37,249 bases of DNA from DATJPW01 sp035506215 (GCA_035506215.1 DATJPW010000039.1:1-37249); one strand, 5' to 3'; positions 14,774 through 23,867 are shown, counted from the stretch's first letter. Numbers and translations are program-made. The notes: generated by a model not told the origin, from the sequence alone.

Positions 14774-15271
14774 TCATTTTTCCCAATCCTCGAAATCACC
14801 CCTGCCCGGATCAATCACTGTGACCTTCGAGTTCTTGAGAGCCAACCATTTTCCGCATTTCTTGCAATATATTTTTACTCCTGTCTTCTTAACTGTTTTC
14901 TCCACAGGGATTCGGCAATCGTCACACGTGATGACCGCGGTTTCCAGAGAATCCAAAGCGTAAGCTTCCCAGATCTGTCCGCTGGCAGGCTCCATCTCCA
15001 TCAGGTGTTTGACCGCTTCCACCATGACTGCGGCATCGGATGAGCCGAATTGCTCCTTCGCACATATGGATTCCACCGTCTCAACGAGCGATTTATAATC
15101 ACGATATGCGGCGACGGTCCTCAGCGTTGAAGGAGTGCCTTTTTTCCGACTGGGCCATCTCAGAGAGATTCCAGGACTTGGCATTAGCCCTTTCACCTTC
15201 TCAGGGTACGTGCGGCAATACCAAATTAAAAAAATCGCCACCCATATAGCGATGCCGATAAGAGTTTCCAC
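14774..15271 (-). CDS. Membrane-anchored protein with a C-terminal zinc ribbon
   Basis: 165 residues from a GTG at 15271, chosen because GAGAGG precedes it and because the longer frame (to 15397) would overlap coaE by 50 bases. The protein begins with a membrane helix (ETLIGIAIWVAIFLIWY), then has a helical middle (about 40-115). It ends in a four-Cys ribbon, CDDC and CKKC spaced 16 residues apart, typical of a treble-clef or rubredoxin-like zinc knuckle. The first Cys pair follows AVIT. It sits just downstream of coaE. I recognise no named family and would not predict a function beyond zinc binding at the membrane. Confidence 0.65.
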   Translation of the reverse strand: METLIGIAIWVAIFLIWYCRTYPEKVKGLMPSPGISLRWPSRKKGTPSTLRTVAAYRDYKSLVETVESICAKEQFGSSDAAVMVEAVKHLMEMEPASGQIWEAYALDSLETAVITCDDCRIPVEKTVKKTGVKIYCKKCGKWLALKNSKVTVIDPGRGDFEDWEK

Positions 15272-15347
15272 TTTACCTCTCGGTTTGCTTGAGCATTTTA
15301 GCAACCGGTTTCGGTCACGCAACTTCGTCTCAAGGAACTTCTTCTCA

Positions 15348-15980
15348 TTATGGTTTCGTACCTCGGCGCACGTCGTGGGACCGAGCAATCGATTCAAGTT
15401 CCGCGATTATCGTCAGGACCTGCTCCCGCGTTTGTTCCTGCGAACCGGTGTTGTCAACGACCCAATCCGCTCGACCCTTCTTGTCTTCAATGGGCATTTG
15501 AGAATCCAGTCTCGAACGTGCCGCCTCCAGGGACATTCGGTCGCGGGCTATCAACCGCTCCATTTGAATCCTGGAAGGTACATAAACCACAATGATTTTG
15601 TTGAAAAGTCTTTCCAGACCACTTTCATAGAGGAGCGGCACATCCACCACGACTATGTTTCGGCCTTGACGTGCAAGTTCCTGAATCATCCTCGCCCGCT
15701 CCTCTTCGATACGAGGATGAATGATGGATTCCAAAACCTTGCGCCTGTGTTCGTCTCGGAAAACCAGTTTTGCCATGGCCGCCCGGTCCAGGTTGCCATT
15801 ATCGTCGATGAAATCCTTCCCGAAAGTCTCTCGGATCTCTTCGAGCGCGGGTGAGCCGGGTTTCACCACTTCATGTGCCAGGTCATCCGAACAGATCACC
15901 GCGATGCCCGCATCTCGGAACATGTTACTTACAGTACTTTTACCCGAGGCAATACCTCCAGTCAATCCGACGACCAGCAT
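15348..15980 (-). CDS. coaE: Dephospho-CoA kinase
   Basis: 210 residues, the family's normal size. It catalyses the last step of CoA biosynthesis, ATP-dependent phosphorylation of the 3'-hydroxyl of dephospho-CoA, in the cytoplasm. The P-loop is GLTGGIASGKST (5-16). Other signatures are the CoA-domain DDLAHEVVKPGSPA, the HPRI of IIHPRIEEE, and the VPLLYESGLE segment. The late DWVVDNTGSQEQT matches the family C-terminus. AAGGAGG precedes the ATG closely. Ordinary housekeeping gene, but relevant in a genome with this many CoA-dependent enzymes. Confidence 0.95.
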   Translation of the reverse strand: MLVVGLTGGIASGKSTVSNMFRDAGIAVICSDDLAHEVVKPGSPALEEIRETFGKDFIDDNGNLDRAAMAKLVFRDEHRRKVLESIIHPRIEEERARMIQELARQGRNIVVVDVPLLYESGLERLFNKIIVVYVPSRIQMERLIARDRMSLEAARSRLDSQMPIEDKKGRADWVVDNTGSQEQTREQVLTIIAELESIARSHDVRRGTKP

Positions 15981-16451
15981 GGGCCTCCTTCCCTGAAGGG
16001 CTTACCGTGCGAGAGCGATGTGTTTGAGATCGGAATCAAGACCCATTGGAAACATAGAAGTAGATAGGAAGTGACCGAGTGGCGAATTTGGTATAGCAAT
16101 TCTCGAAAATTTTGTCCGAAAAAGAAAATGATTCGGTGGCGACTGGCATCTTGCCCGTCCTCTTTATTGACAGGCGAGACGCCCGTCTCACCGGTCTGTG
16201 AGGGGGTCAATAGACACTCCGGATAGGGAGAAAACTTCTGCGAACTACTACAGAATACCGGTAAAAGCGCGCCTGAGGAAGACCCCTTAACAGAAGCTTT
16301 CCATCGCTCCTTGTCGGATGGGAGCCCACTCCGGCGGATCGGCACAAGAGACAAATAGAAAAGGAGAACTTGACTCAAGAAATGCCTAACGAGGTAAACC
16401 ATTTTCACCGTTCTTCGCAAGACACTGCGACTACAAGCTCCAGAGATGTTG
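15981..16451. other. 471-base gap with a palindromic repeat
   Basis: No gene supported. A minus-strand frame of 152 codons runs across it into coaE, but its content (translation of a repeat, low-complexity Ser/Leu) and the overlap with coaE argue against coding. The GAGACG/CGTCTC palindrome at 16167-16200 is the main structure. Confidence 0.6.
16167..16200. repeat. Palindromic intergenic repeat (GAGACGCCCGTCTC core)
   Basis: TTGACAGGCGAGACG is followed by CCCGTCTCACCGGTCTGTG. The centre GAGACG-CC-CGTCTC is a perfect inverted repeat, and the flanking GACAGGCG/CACCGGTCTGT extends it imperfectly. It resembles the other short palindromes in this window's gaps. Confidence 0.45.
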
Positions 16452-17006
16452 CTATTTCTTTTTCAATTCTTCCCAGGCCGCTTCTATAGCACGATCAATC
16501 TTGTTACTCGCTTTCTGCATCTGGTCCCGGAAAACTCCCCACTGATGCTTGAAGCTCTCGGCCATCTGCTCTGTCTGTTGCCGTATTGCTTTCAGATGTT
16601 CCTCCCCTACACGGCCCGTGGAGCTCCATTGCTTATCCAAGGCGTTTTTAGCCTGGTTTACGCAAAGGTCGAATGTTTCGCGAGTAATACTACCTGCCTT
16701 TTCCAACCTGGATTTGAGTTCGGTTAGAAAGGTGTCCCATTCCAGGTTCTTCTCCTTATTTAATAAGTCCCAGGAAGCCTTGATCTTTTCTGCCGCTCGT
16801 TCAATATCCTCCGCTGCCGTCTTACCGGACTGTTTCATCGTTCGGGCCGTCTGATCAACCGCCGCATAAAACTCCTCGCGGGAAGCTCCCCACGTTTTGC
16901 GCAAAAACGATCGTGCTTCACCAAGCATGAATAGCCCTACAGTCCCGAGATTCTCCATCAGTTCGGCAATCACACTCTTAATATCACCGGGTCCAGATGA
17001 TTTCAT
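16452..17006 (-). CDS. Phasin-like amphipathic helical protein
   Basis: 184 residues, almost entirely predicted amphipathic helix. It is rich in Ala, Glu, Lys and Gln with regularly spaced Trp and Phe. Repeated motifs resemble phasins (polyhydroxyalkanoate granule coat proteins) or apolipoprotein-like proteins. There is no signal peptide. The start ATG 17006 follows GGGGGAGG; the longer frame from 17072 lacks a ribosome site. No PHA synthase or depolymerase gene is in the window, so granule binding is only a guess; a general coiled-coil stress protein is equally possible. Confidence 0.6.
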   Translation of the reverse strand: MKSSGPGDIKSVIAELMENLGTVGLFMLGEARSFLRKTWGASREEFYAAVDQTARTMKQSGKTAAEDIERAAEKIKASWDLLNKEKNLEWDTFLTELKSRLEKAGSITRETFDLCVNQAKNALDKQWSSTGRVGEEHLKAIRQQTEQMAESFKHQWGVFRDQMQKASNKIDRAIEAAWEELKKK

Positions 17007-17159
17007 ATGCCCTCCCCCTTTTGCTTTCCAAACAACTGCTTTTAAAGTACCATGGGTTAGTCGGGGTAGCAACGGAAATCATGGAACTTTCCACGACACG
17101 ACGAACACTTCCCGGCAGACATTGACACATCAAACCAGGGGGCAACCAAATCGATCATC

Positions 17160-17537
17160 ATGCCGCGAGAAAAGCAAAGCGATGAACCTTCTTCAATGGT
17201 AAGTACAGGATCAGAAGCGACGGACCCCTCCGAACCGGGACTCCGTGACAAAGGAAGCAGGAATTCACGAGCAAAGGTTGAAGAAATCCCTCTTGCAGAA
17301 GTGCTCCTGTATCCGGAACCGGAGGCGGGTCTCGATGATGAAATTGACCTGCCACAATTCGCTTACGATACTGAATTGCCTGCTCCTGCACCGACCGGGA
17401 GCGCTTACGAAAACAGTTCCGGCGGCGTAGCTGTGGCACAAGAGGCGGGTCCTTTTCCGGTTGCGATAGGGTCGCCTCCCCTGGTGGTCTTAGCCATAGC
17501 CGGGCTCCTACTGGTGTTTGTTGTGGCAGTGCAATGA
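17160..17537 (+). CDS. Tail-anchored hypothetical protein
   Basis: 125 residues, unrecognised. The first ~95 are acidic, Ser/Pro/Glu-rich and probably disordered. The last ~22 form one hydrophobic helix (PLVVLAIAGLLLVFVVAV) with almost nothing after it, i.e. a C-terminal tail anchor. The start ATG 17160 has only a distant AGGGGG, so the exact start is weakly supported. It lies divergent from the phasin-like gene and before the serA promoter. Confidence 0.5.
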   Translation: MPREKQSDEPSSMVSTGSEATDPSEPGLRDKGSRNSRAKVEEIPLAEVLLYPEPEAGLDDEIDLPQFAYDTELPAPAPTGSAYENSSGGVAVAQEAGPFPVAIGSPPLVVLAIAGLLLVFVVAVQ

Positions 17538-17599
17538 TTTATCACGCGACTGGCGCTCAATTCCCACGGCAGCCGGACAGGTGTTAATCCGCAGCCGGC

Positions 17600-17628
17600 T
17601 TGACACATTCGGCTCTAACTGGTAACAA
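17600..17628 (+). promoter_or_regulatory. Sigma-70-type promoter candidate for serA
   Basis: TTGACA (17600-17605), a 17-base spacer and TAACAA (17623-17628) lie about 75 bases upstream of the serA GTG. The -35 is perfect and the -10 moderate. Confidence 0.55.
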
Positions 17629-17702
17629 TACGGCGGTCTTTTCATGACCACCCCAATTATGAAGCTATGTTGGATCTTTCATGAGAAAAGGAGGAGTGGG
17701 CT

Positions 17703-19280
17703 GTGAGGGTCCTGATATCTGACAATCTGTCCGAACTAGGTGTGAAAATCCTTCGTGAGTCAGGCGAGATCGAAGTGGACGTTAAGGTGGGCCTCAGTCC
17801 GGAAGAATTGAAACAAATTATCGGCCAATACCATGGGTTGGCTATTCGAGGGGCTACCAAGGTCACAGCGGATATCATAGCCTCTGCGGACAATCTGAAA
17901 GTCATCGGTCGGGCCGGCGCCGGTCTGGACAATGTGGACATCCCGGCCGCGTCCAAGAGGGGCATAGTGGTGATGAATACTCCGGGAGGAAATACAGTAA
18001 CCACTGCCGAACATGCCATATCCATGATGATGGCATTGGTTAGAAATATACCCCAGGCGAATGCCTCTATGAAAGCGGGCAAATGGGAGAAGAAAAAATT
18101 CTCCGGCACCGAAATTTGCAACAAGACGCTGGGAGTGATCGGACTGGGTAAGATAGGCTCCGTTGTTGCAGATCGGGCCAGGGGATTGGGCATGAATGTG
18201 GCAGCCTACGACCCGTACCTGTCTCCGGAACAGGCAAAGCAGATAGGTGTCAAACTCTGCTCTCTGGATGAGGTATTCAAAGAATCCGATATAATCACTC
18301 TGCATGTTCCGCTCACGGATGAAACGAGGGGTCTCATAAGCGCAAAAAATATTGCCAAGATGCGCGACGGAGTACGGATAATCAATTGTTCAAGAGGGCC
18401 TGTGGTAAATGAAGACGAGCTTGCCGATGCCATTGAGTCGGGTAAAGTGGCGGGAGCTGCTTTGGACGTCTTTGTTCAGGAACCGCCAGGTGAATCCAGA
18501 CTGGTAGGTCTTGATCGGGTCATATGCACTCCTCACCTGGGCGCCGCGACTCAAGAGGCCCAGGACAATGTCGCGATTGCAGTGGCCGATCAGATAAGAG
18601 ACTACCTGATCAACGGCACTATTCGTAATGCAGTGAATGCACCGGCGGTTTCCGGAGAGGCCTTGATCACTCTAAAACCGTTCTTGGATCTTTCTCAAAG
18701 GCTTGGTTCTTTTCTTGGTCAATTGACTCAGACCGGGATCAAGAATGTCGAAGCGCAATACTCGGGAGAAGTGAGCAGCATGGCGCTCAGCCCTATCACC
18801 ACTTCTTTTCTCACCGGATTGCTGACTCCTCTGATGAAAGAGGAAGTCAATCAGGTAAACGCCCCAATGGTGGCTAAGGAGAGAGGTATCGTGGTCTCCG
18901 AGACCAAGGTGAGCAAGGGAGAAGCCTTTACTTCCCTGCTCCGCTACAAGCTTACTACGGAGCGCGATGCATATGTGGTGGAGGGCACTCTTTTTGGTAA
19001 TGAATCGAGAATGTGCCGGTATGGTCCTTACCGGGGCGAATTCGATCTTTCAGGGAACATGCTGCTCATCGATGCCTTGGACAAGCCCGGCATAATCGGG
19101 AAAGTGGGCTCCTATCTTGCGGAACGTGGAGTAAACATCTCTCATTTGCAGTTTGCGCGACAGGAACAAGGTGGGGCAGCTCTACTTTTCCTGAATACCG
19201 ACTCGAGGCCCGATGACAAAACTGTGAAGGCGCTGAAAGTTCTGGATCACGTCCTCTCGGTCAGTCGCATCGCGATCTGA
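17703..19280 (+). CDS. serA: D-3-phosphoglycerate dehydrogenase
   Basis: 525 residues, the long type of PHGDH, which oxidises 3-phosphoglycerate with NAD as the first step of serine synthesis. Domains in order: an N-terminal substrate half, the NAD-binding Rossmann motif GLGKIG (147-152) with D170 as ribose ligand, catalytic R231 (NCSRGPVVNE), E260 and H278 (CTPHLGAAT). An intervening allosteric substrate-binding domain follows at about 315-445, then an ACT domain (about 450-525, starting MLLIDALDKPGIIGKVG) for serine feedback. The GTG start follows AAAGGAGG. Serine feeds one-carbon units to tetrahydrofolate, which fits the downstream folD. No serC or serB is in the window. Confidence 0.95.
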   Translation: MRVLISDNLSELGVKILRESGEIEVDVKVGLSPEELKQIIGQYHGLAIRGATKVTADIIASADNLKVIGRAGAGLDNVDIPAASKRGIVVMNTPGGNTVTTAEHAISMMMALVRNIPQANASMKAGKWEKKKFSGTEICNKTLGVIGLGKIGSVVADRARGLGMNVAAYDPYLSPEQAKQIGVKLCSLDEVFKESDIITLHVPLTDETRGLISAKNIAKMRDGVRIINCSRGPVVNEDELADAIESGKVAGAALDVFVQEPPGESRLVGLDRVICTPHLGAATQEAQDNVAIAVADQIRDYLINGTIRNAVNAPAVSGEALITLKPFLDLSQRLGSFLGQLTQTGIKNVEAQYSGEVSSMALSPITTSFLTGLLTPLMKEEVNQVNAPMVAKERGIVVSETKVSKGEAFTSLLRYKLTTERDAYVVEGTLFGNESRMCRYGPYRGEFDLSGNMLLIDALDKPGIIGKVGSYLAERGVNISHLQFARQEQGGAALLFLNTDSRPDDKTVKALKVLDHVLSVSRIAI

Positions 19281-19372
19281 AGTCCGGTTCGAGAGGTATT
19301 CCTGAATGCTGGCGCCGGCGGCGCCAACAATGGGAGCGTGTTGGACTCCAAAGAATATACGATCAAGTACTC

Positions 19373-20017
19373 ATGTTGAACATAAAAGATTTATCTCGTC
19401 CAGAACTCCCGAAGCAGGACAACTACGAGCAGGCCCTGAAAATAGCTCTGGAGATTTTCAGTCGAGAAGATCCGAGTCGATTAGCCGAGAAAGCCAAGGC
19501 TGATTTTCAGGGCGGCTCGGTCATTGTTCCTCACTTGAACAGGAAGATTGGCCTGGAGGTGGGCACCCACAGGTTCTCAATTGTTGATACCGGTGAAGAG
19601 GCCCCGATCTGGTTGGCCATTCTTACTCTTCATTATTTGAATAATGCTCCTGGAATCCGTCCGACGGGAAACCTGAAGCATTTTAGGGAATTCAAGGAAG
19701 GCCATTTTTACGAACCCGCTTTCAACCGGCGTACCCGAGACATGCTTATCAGCGCTTTTGGAAATGACTCTGCTCCGATGCTCAAGGCCGGGAAAATTTT
19801 GCGGGGCAAAATCCTTCAAACCGGGGACGCGGCCGTGGAGCTGACATATTTTCCCTGTTTGCCCATAACGTGCATATTGTGGCGCGGGGATGAAGAATTT
19901 CCCGCGGAAGCCAGCGTATTGTTCGACGAAACAGCGGATCGGTTTTTCAGCGCGGAGGACATGGCGGTCTCGGGACAGATGGCGGTTCTTGAATTACTCA
20001 AGGCTTCCCGGGAATAG
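19373..20017 (+). CDS. DUF3786-family protein
   Basis: 214 residues. The C-terminal segment ELTYFPCLPITCILWRGDEE followed by FPAEASVLFDETADRFFSAEDMAVSG is the recognisable DUF3786 pattern, a family of anaerobes often near CO dehydrogenase/acetyl-CoA pathway genes (recalled, not checked). No catalytic motif is known. There is no signal peptide or membrane segment. The ATG 19373 is the first start in frame for some distance; its ribosome site is poor. It is 92 bases after serA and 75 before the CooC-like gene, so it fits with one-carbon metabolism in this block. Confidence 0.7.
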   Translation: MLNIKDLSRPELPKQDNYEQALKIALEIFSREDPSRLAEKAKADFQGGSVIVPHLNRKIGLEVGTHRFSIVDTGEEAPIWLAILTLHYLNNAPGIRPTGNLKHFREFKEGHFYEPAFNRRTRDMLISAFGNDSAPMLKAGKILRGKILQTGDAAVELTYFPCLPITCILWRGDEEFPAEASVLFDETADRFFSAEDMAVSGQMAVLELLKASRE

Positions 20018-20095
20018 AATTCTTTCGCTACTTGGCCCAATAATTGCTACATAACTTTACAACCAGCTACAGTTGAAACTCGAACGGGGATCGTG

Positions 20096-20863
20096 ATGAA
20101 GATAGCAATTTCAGGAAAGGGTGGAGTGGGTAAGACCACCCTGAGCAGTCTGTTGGCTCGGTACTGGGCAAGGAAAGGTTATAGAGTCCTTGCCGTGGAC
20201 GCGGACCCCGATGCAAACCTCGGCTCCGCGCTGGGCATAGATACGACTGATCTTGTTCCGATTTCGAAGATGGAGGCGCTCATTTTCGAACGGACAGGCG
20301 CCAAACCCGGAACTGTGGGGGGGTTCTTCAAACTGAATCCCCGCGTCGATGATCTTCCCGAGTCATTGGGCAGAGAAAAAGATGGCGTACGGCTTCTGGT
20401 AATGGGCACGATCAAGAAAGGCGGAAGCGGCTGCGTGTGCCCCGAAAGCGCACTGCTCAAGGCCCTGATAAATCACCTTGTCCTTTATCAAAAGGACCGA
20501 GTCGTGATGGACATGGAAGCGGGCATCGAGCATCTCGGACGAGGCACCGCTCAGGGTGTGGATCGGCTGGTCGTGGTGGTCGAACCCGGTCAACGCAGCA
20601 TCGAAACCGCAACCAAAGTTCGGCAGCTTACAAAAGATATCGGCCTTCACAGAGTGGCGGCAGTCGGAAGCAAGGTACGAAACGCCAGAGAGGAAGAGTT
20701 CCTTCACAAGAACCTCGATGGAATTCCTCTTGTGGGAATACTCCCCTTTTCAGAAGAAATAGCAGCAGCAGACTTGGAGAGCAGGCCGCCGTCCTTGGAC
20801 GATCCGGTTATACTCCAGGCCATAGAAAAGATTGCAGCAGCGCTGGAATCCGACGTGAGTTGA
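20096..20863 (+). CDS. cooC: CooC/AcsF-type ATPase for CO dehydrogenase maturation
   Basis: 255 residues. It is a MinD/ParA-type deviant Walker ATPase: GKGGVGKTT (7-15), signature DADPDANL (35-42), and VVVVEPGQRSIETA. The Cys pair C113-V-C115 in SGCVCPES matches the CxC of CooC that binds nickel at the dimer interface. CooC proteins use ATP to help insert nickel into the C-cluster of CO dehydrogenase. Neighbouring DUF3786 and folD support a Wood-Ljungdahl context, though no cdh/acs structural gene is in the window. A GTG at 20093 immediately before the ATG is an alternative start. Confidence 0.88.
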   Translation: MKIAISGKGGVGKTTLSSLLARYWARKGYRVLAVDADPDANLGSALGIDTTDLVPISKMEALIFERTGAKPGTVGGFFKLNPRVDDLPESLGREKDGVRLLVMGTIKKGGSGCVCPESALLKALINHLVLYQKDRVVMDMEAGIEHLGRGTAQGVDRLVVVVEPGQRSIETATKVRQLTKDIGLHRVAAVGSKVRNAREEEFLHKNLDGIPLVGILPFSEEIAAADLESRPPSLDDPVILQAIEKIAAALESDVS

Positions 20864-21027
20864 ACTCGCTCGGACGTCTTGGAGAAAACATCTGTTCCCC
20901 GGGTCACACTCAAGGTTGCCGGGTAACCACTCGGAGAAAAACTTGTGGTGGTTCTTGAACTTCAGAGAAATGCAATACACAGCATTTCCTAGGTTAACTT
21001 GCCCTAAAATAAAAAGGAGGAAGGTAT

Positions 21028-21903
21028 ATGTCGGCCAAAATCATCAGTGGTAATGAAGTATCTCAGCAAATCAAAGATGAACTCAAAGTCGAGGTGGGAA
21101 AACTGAAGGCACAAGGTCTTGAACCTTGCCTAGCGGTCATACTTGTCGGCGAGGACCCTGCGTCAAAGGTGTATGTAAGTAACAAGAAAAAGGCTTGCGA
21201 ATATATCGGGATCAAGTCCCTGGAATCGAGACTTCCCGCTGAGACCACTACCGAACAGCTTCTCAAAGTGATCGACGGATACAATGAAGACAAATCCGTT
21301 CACGGCATACTATGCCAACTTCCTCTTCCCAAGCACATCCCTGAAACCCAGATCCTTCGGTCGATCCTGCCCGAGAAGGATGTAGATTGCTTCCACCCGT
21401 ACAATGTGGGGCTAATCAGCATTGGCGAGGTACGTTTTCTCCCGTGTACGCCCGCGGGCGTGATCGAGCTGATCAAACGAGGCGGCTTCGAGACCTCGGG
21501 CTCGGATGTGGTAATTCTCGGCCGGAGCAACATTGTGGGCAGGCCCTTGTGCAACATGCTCGATCAGCGAAACATGAACGCTACGGTAACCATGTGCCAC
21601 ACGAAGACCAAGAATATAAAGGAGAGGTGCAAAGCTGCGGACATCATTATCGCGGCAATAGGCCGTGCTGAGTACCTCAAAGGCGACATGGTGAAAGAGG
21701 GCGCAGTTGTGATCGACGTGGGCATTAACAGGGTGGAGGCCCCCGGCACGGAAAAAGGATTCAAACTTGTCGGTGATGTCGCTTTCGACGAAGTGAAAGA
21801 AAAGGCAGCGGCCATAACACCTGTTCCCGGCGGTGTCGGCCCCATGACCATTGCAATGCTGATGCAGAACACCGTTACCGCCGCTAAAGAAACTCTGAAG
21901 TGA
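21028..21903 (+). CDS. folD: Bifunctional 5,10-methylene-THF dehydrogenase/5,10-methenyl-THF cyclohydrolase
   Basis: 291 residues, normal length. FolD interconverts methylene-, methenyl- and 10-formyl-tetrahydrofolate in the cytoplasm and acts in the methyl branch of the Wood-Ljungdahl pathway as well as in purine synthesis. Hallmarks are VGEDPASKVYVSNKKKAC with the catalytic Tyr and Lys near 49-54, VHGILCQLPLPKH (91-103), DVDCFHPYN, the NADP-binding VVILGRSNIVGRP and PVPGGVGPMT near the end. In QLPLPKH the usual Val before Gln is Cys. AAAGGAGG lies 6 bases before the ATG. A strong hairpin follows (21920-21953). Confidence 0.96.
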   Translation: MSAKIISGNEVSQQIKDELKVEVGKLKAQGLEPCLAVILVGEDPASKVYVSNKKKACEYIGIKSLESRLPAETTTEQLLKVIDGYNEDKSVHGILCQLPLPKHIPETQILRSILPEKDVDCFHPYNVGLISIGEVRFLPCTPAGVIELIKRGGFETSGSDVVILGRSNIVGRPLCNMLDQRNMNATVTMCHTKTKNIKERCKAADIIIAAIGRAEYLKGDMVKEGAVVIDVGINRVEAPGTEKGFKLVGDVAFDEVKEKAAAITPVPGGVGPMTIAMLMQNTVTAAKETLK

Positions 21904-21919
21904 TTCCAGCCGGATTAAC

Positions 21920-21953
21920 CGGGGAACCCTGTGTGCGACCTCCGGGTTCCCCG
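21920..21953 (+). terminator. Hairpin after folD (terminator-like, no T-run)
   Basis: CGGGGAACCC (21920-21929) pairs perfectly with GGGTTCCCCG (21944-21953) around a 14-base loop, 16 bases after the stop codon. No run of T follows, so termination may need Rho, or the stem may protect the 3' end. Confidence 0.6.
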
Positions 21954-22003
21954 ACTACCCTCCGCCGATAAGCAAGAAACAGTCTTGCCATAGACCGGTC
22001 CCA

Positions 22004-22465
22004 TTATGCTTGTCGCATTGTCTTCAAAGATGCCTGGATTACGCCGTCGAGATTTTGAAGGAAACGGGACCGGTCTCGCTTTGCGAAAGGACCCGGACCT
22101 CCCGTAAAATTCCCCAGGTCCCGGAGATGGGCCATCAAATCTCTATTCGCTAGAACACCACCGATTGATTCTTTAGTGAAGACACGCCCTTTCGGGTCGA
22201 GCACGCGAGCGCCTTTTTCAAGACACCGCGCGGCAAGCGGAATGTCTGCTGATACAGCGATATCGTTTTCACGAACATGCTCCACAATCCAATCATCTGC
22301 GGCATCAAATTGATCTTTAACTATGACTAGCTCAAATAATTCCTCCTGTGGAATTCTTATCGTGGAGTTGGAAACCACGTAGACTTTTAGCCCATAGCGT
22401 CGGGCCACTCGATAGACTTCCTCCTTTACCGGACACCCGTCTGCATCAACGTAGATCTCGATCAA
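22004..22465 (-). CDS. UPF0178/DUF188 (YaiI/YqxD) PIN-like protein
   Basis: 153 residues, the normal length. MIEIYVDADGCPVKEEVYRVA at the start, the central DQFDAADDWIVE, ENDIAVSADIPLAARCLEKG, and LRDLGNFTGGPGPFAKRDRS near the end are the family's hallmarks. The conserved acids (D7, D9, D52-D58 region, D75) fit a PIN-like nuclease fold, but no activity is established. Convergent with folD; no operon partner. The longest sequences quoted here are reconstructed from adjacent motifs rather than one continuous string. Confidence 0.88.
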   Translation of the reverse strand: MIEIYVDADGCPVKEEVYRVARRYGLKVYVVSNSTIRIPQEELFELVIVKDQFDAADDWIVEHVRENDIAVSADIPLAARCLEKGARVLDPKGRVFTKESIGGVLANRDLMAHLRDLGNFTGGPGPFAKRDRSRFLQNLDGVIQASLKTMRQA

Positions 22466-22738
22466 GTGGTACCCCTTGCAAAGACCGATACCGGGTCCGT
22501 CAAAACCCGCCCAACTGCTGTTTATATGGTTTCCGGATAAACCCGAACTCGGGTTTGATTTCCTGATCCCTCTGAACGTCCCATGTTGCCGGAGCAGTTC
22601 CGAGTCAGCGGCTCAAAGCTGTTCCAGCAATAGTTCTCCGCGGAAAACACAGGGACCGCAGAGACATTTTGACCGTTTTTTCAAGATGCGTCATACGAGA
22701 TGAGCCAAGAGCCGAATTGACCTCTTTGTTGGGGCTTC
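22466..22738. other. Intergenic, nothing seen
   Basis: A 273-base gap between two minus-strand genes. No credible ORF, promoter or terminator was identified. Confidence 0.5.
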
Positions 22739-23188
22739 TCATTTCCACGTCTGAAGCTCAATGATGTTGCCTTCCGGATCGGCAAGATATATGAAGGCCA
22801 GTGTGCCGACCCCGCTCACTTCCGATGACGCGATATCACCGACCTTGCTGCCTCCGTGACTCAGAACATCCGCAACGGCCTGCTGGAGATCATCTACTTC
22901 GAAGGCCAAGTGCATAATCCCCTCACGATTTGCCGCTACAGGCGACCTGGGTTTGTTCTCCATGTATTGATAAATCTCCAGCGTCGGGCCGCTTTCTCCG
23001 TGACCTGGCAATCTCAAGTGTGCACCAGTGAAATGTGCATTGGATACCCCGGTTCCCCTAGACAGCCACTCGCCTTGAAGGTCGCGATCGGGGGGCACAA
23101 ATTCACAGCCGAAGACATCTTGGTAGAACTTGGCGAGTGAACGCCAATCCTTCGCGATAATATTGGTATGCTTGTATTTAACTTTCAT
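22739..23188 (-). CDS. VOC-family (glyoxalase-like) metalloprotein
   Basis: 149 residues with two beta-alpha-beta-beta-beta repeats of the vicinal-oxygen-chelate fold. Metal-ligand candidates are His in YKHTNIIAKDW, His in IMHLAFEVDDLQ, a Glu of TLEIYQYM, and the C-terminal Glu of PEGNIIELQTW. This suits a glyoxalase, dioxygenase or epimerase-like enzyme; it is distinct from the methylmalonyl-CoA epimerase at 31208. The start ATG 23188 follows GAGGATGAT, while the longer frame to 23209 would bury that site. Substrate unknown. Confidence 0.8.
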   Translation of the reverse strand: MKVKYKHTNIIAKDWRSLAKFYQDVFGCEFVPPDRDLQGEWLSRGTGVSNAHFTGAHLRLPGHGESGPTLEIYQYMENKPRSPVAANREGIMHLAFEVDDLQQAVADVLSHGGSKVGDIASSEVSGVGTLAFIYLADPEGNIIELQTWK

Positions 23189-23389
23189 ATCATCCTCGTC
23201 ATAGAGCACATTTTGCGTAGCGTAGAGACCTCACAATCCTTACGGAATTTGACAGCGGCCCCTCCCGTGTACACTGTATGGTGTGAGAAGCCGTGAAGCG
23301 TATGTTTGACCCGTTTTGCCGGCATGTCAATAACAAGGAATGGTAGATTTTTGACCGCTTTTGTAGGACGTCTTGGGGGAGAATCAAAC

Positions 23390-23782
23390 ATGAAACGAGC
23401 AGCAATTGTATTGTCAACAGGAGTAATCGTGGCAGTAGGCATACTTTGTATCCACTTTGCTTCACCGCGGGCAGCATGGTCGTCCGATTTCCAGCTTCTG
23501 CCAGCTACAGGGTCGGAACAGGCATCTGTGTTGTTAGTCTTAGACACAACTTACGGCGTGTACGGTCCCTATTCCGCCGAAAGCCTTGGGAGTCAGGTTC
23601 CCTCTGACGTTAGAGCGTACATTAACCTATATGGACTGCCACGTTATGAGTATATCCGCGACTTTCTCGAATATGGAGCAATGGGGGGTTCCCCCTTGTA
23701 CCACAGCGATCCACAATTGTACAGAAGCTGCCTCCTGTGGTCCAGGTACTCTCATGAATGCCAAGATTATGGCGGACATTGA
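23390..23782 (+). CDS. Small exported hypothetical protein
   Basis: 130 residues, unrecognised. It has a signal peptide (KR then a hydrophobic core about 5-25, ending near SPRAAWS). The mature part is ~100 residues, Tyr/Ser/Leu-rich, with two late Cys (SCLLWSRYSHEC) that could form a disulfide in the periplasm. GGGGGAGA about 9 bases before ATG 23390 supports this start; the frame upstream is in-frame but without a ribosome site. Confidence 0.6.
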   Translation: MKRAAIVLSTGVIVAVGILCIHFASPRAAWSSDFQLLPATGSEQASVLLVLDTTYGVYGPYSAESLGSQVPSDVRAYINLYGLPRYEYIRDFLEYGAMGGSPLYHSDPQLYRSCLLWSRYSHECQDYGGH

Positions 23783-23867
23783 TATTACGATGTAATGCAA
23801 ACTCGCTGTTATTTTCGTAATACACGAGATGCAGGCCGTTATTGTCAGCGGAGCGAAGCAATATCCC

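Noticed and set aside
15962..16420. 152-codon minus-strand open frame after coaE
   Set aside because: Overlaps the coaE start, reads through a palindromic repeat and has no ribosome site or recognisable fold.
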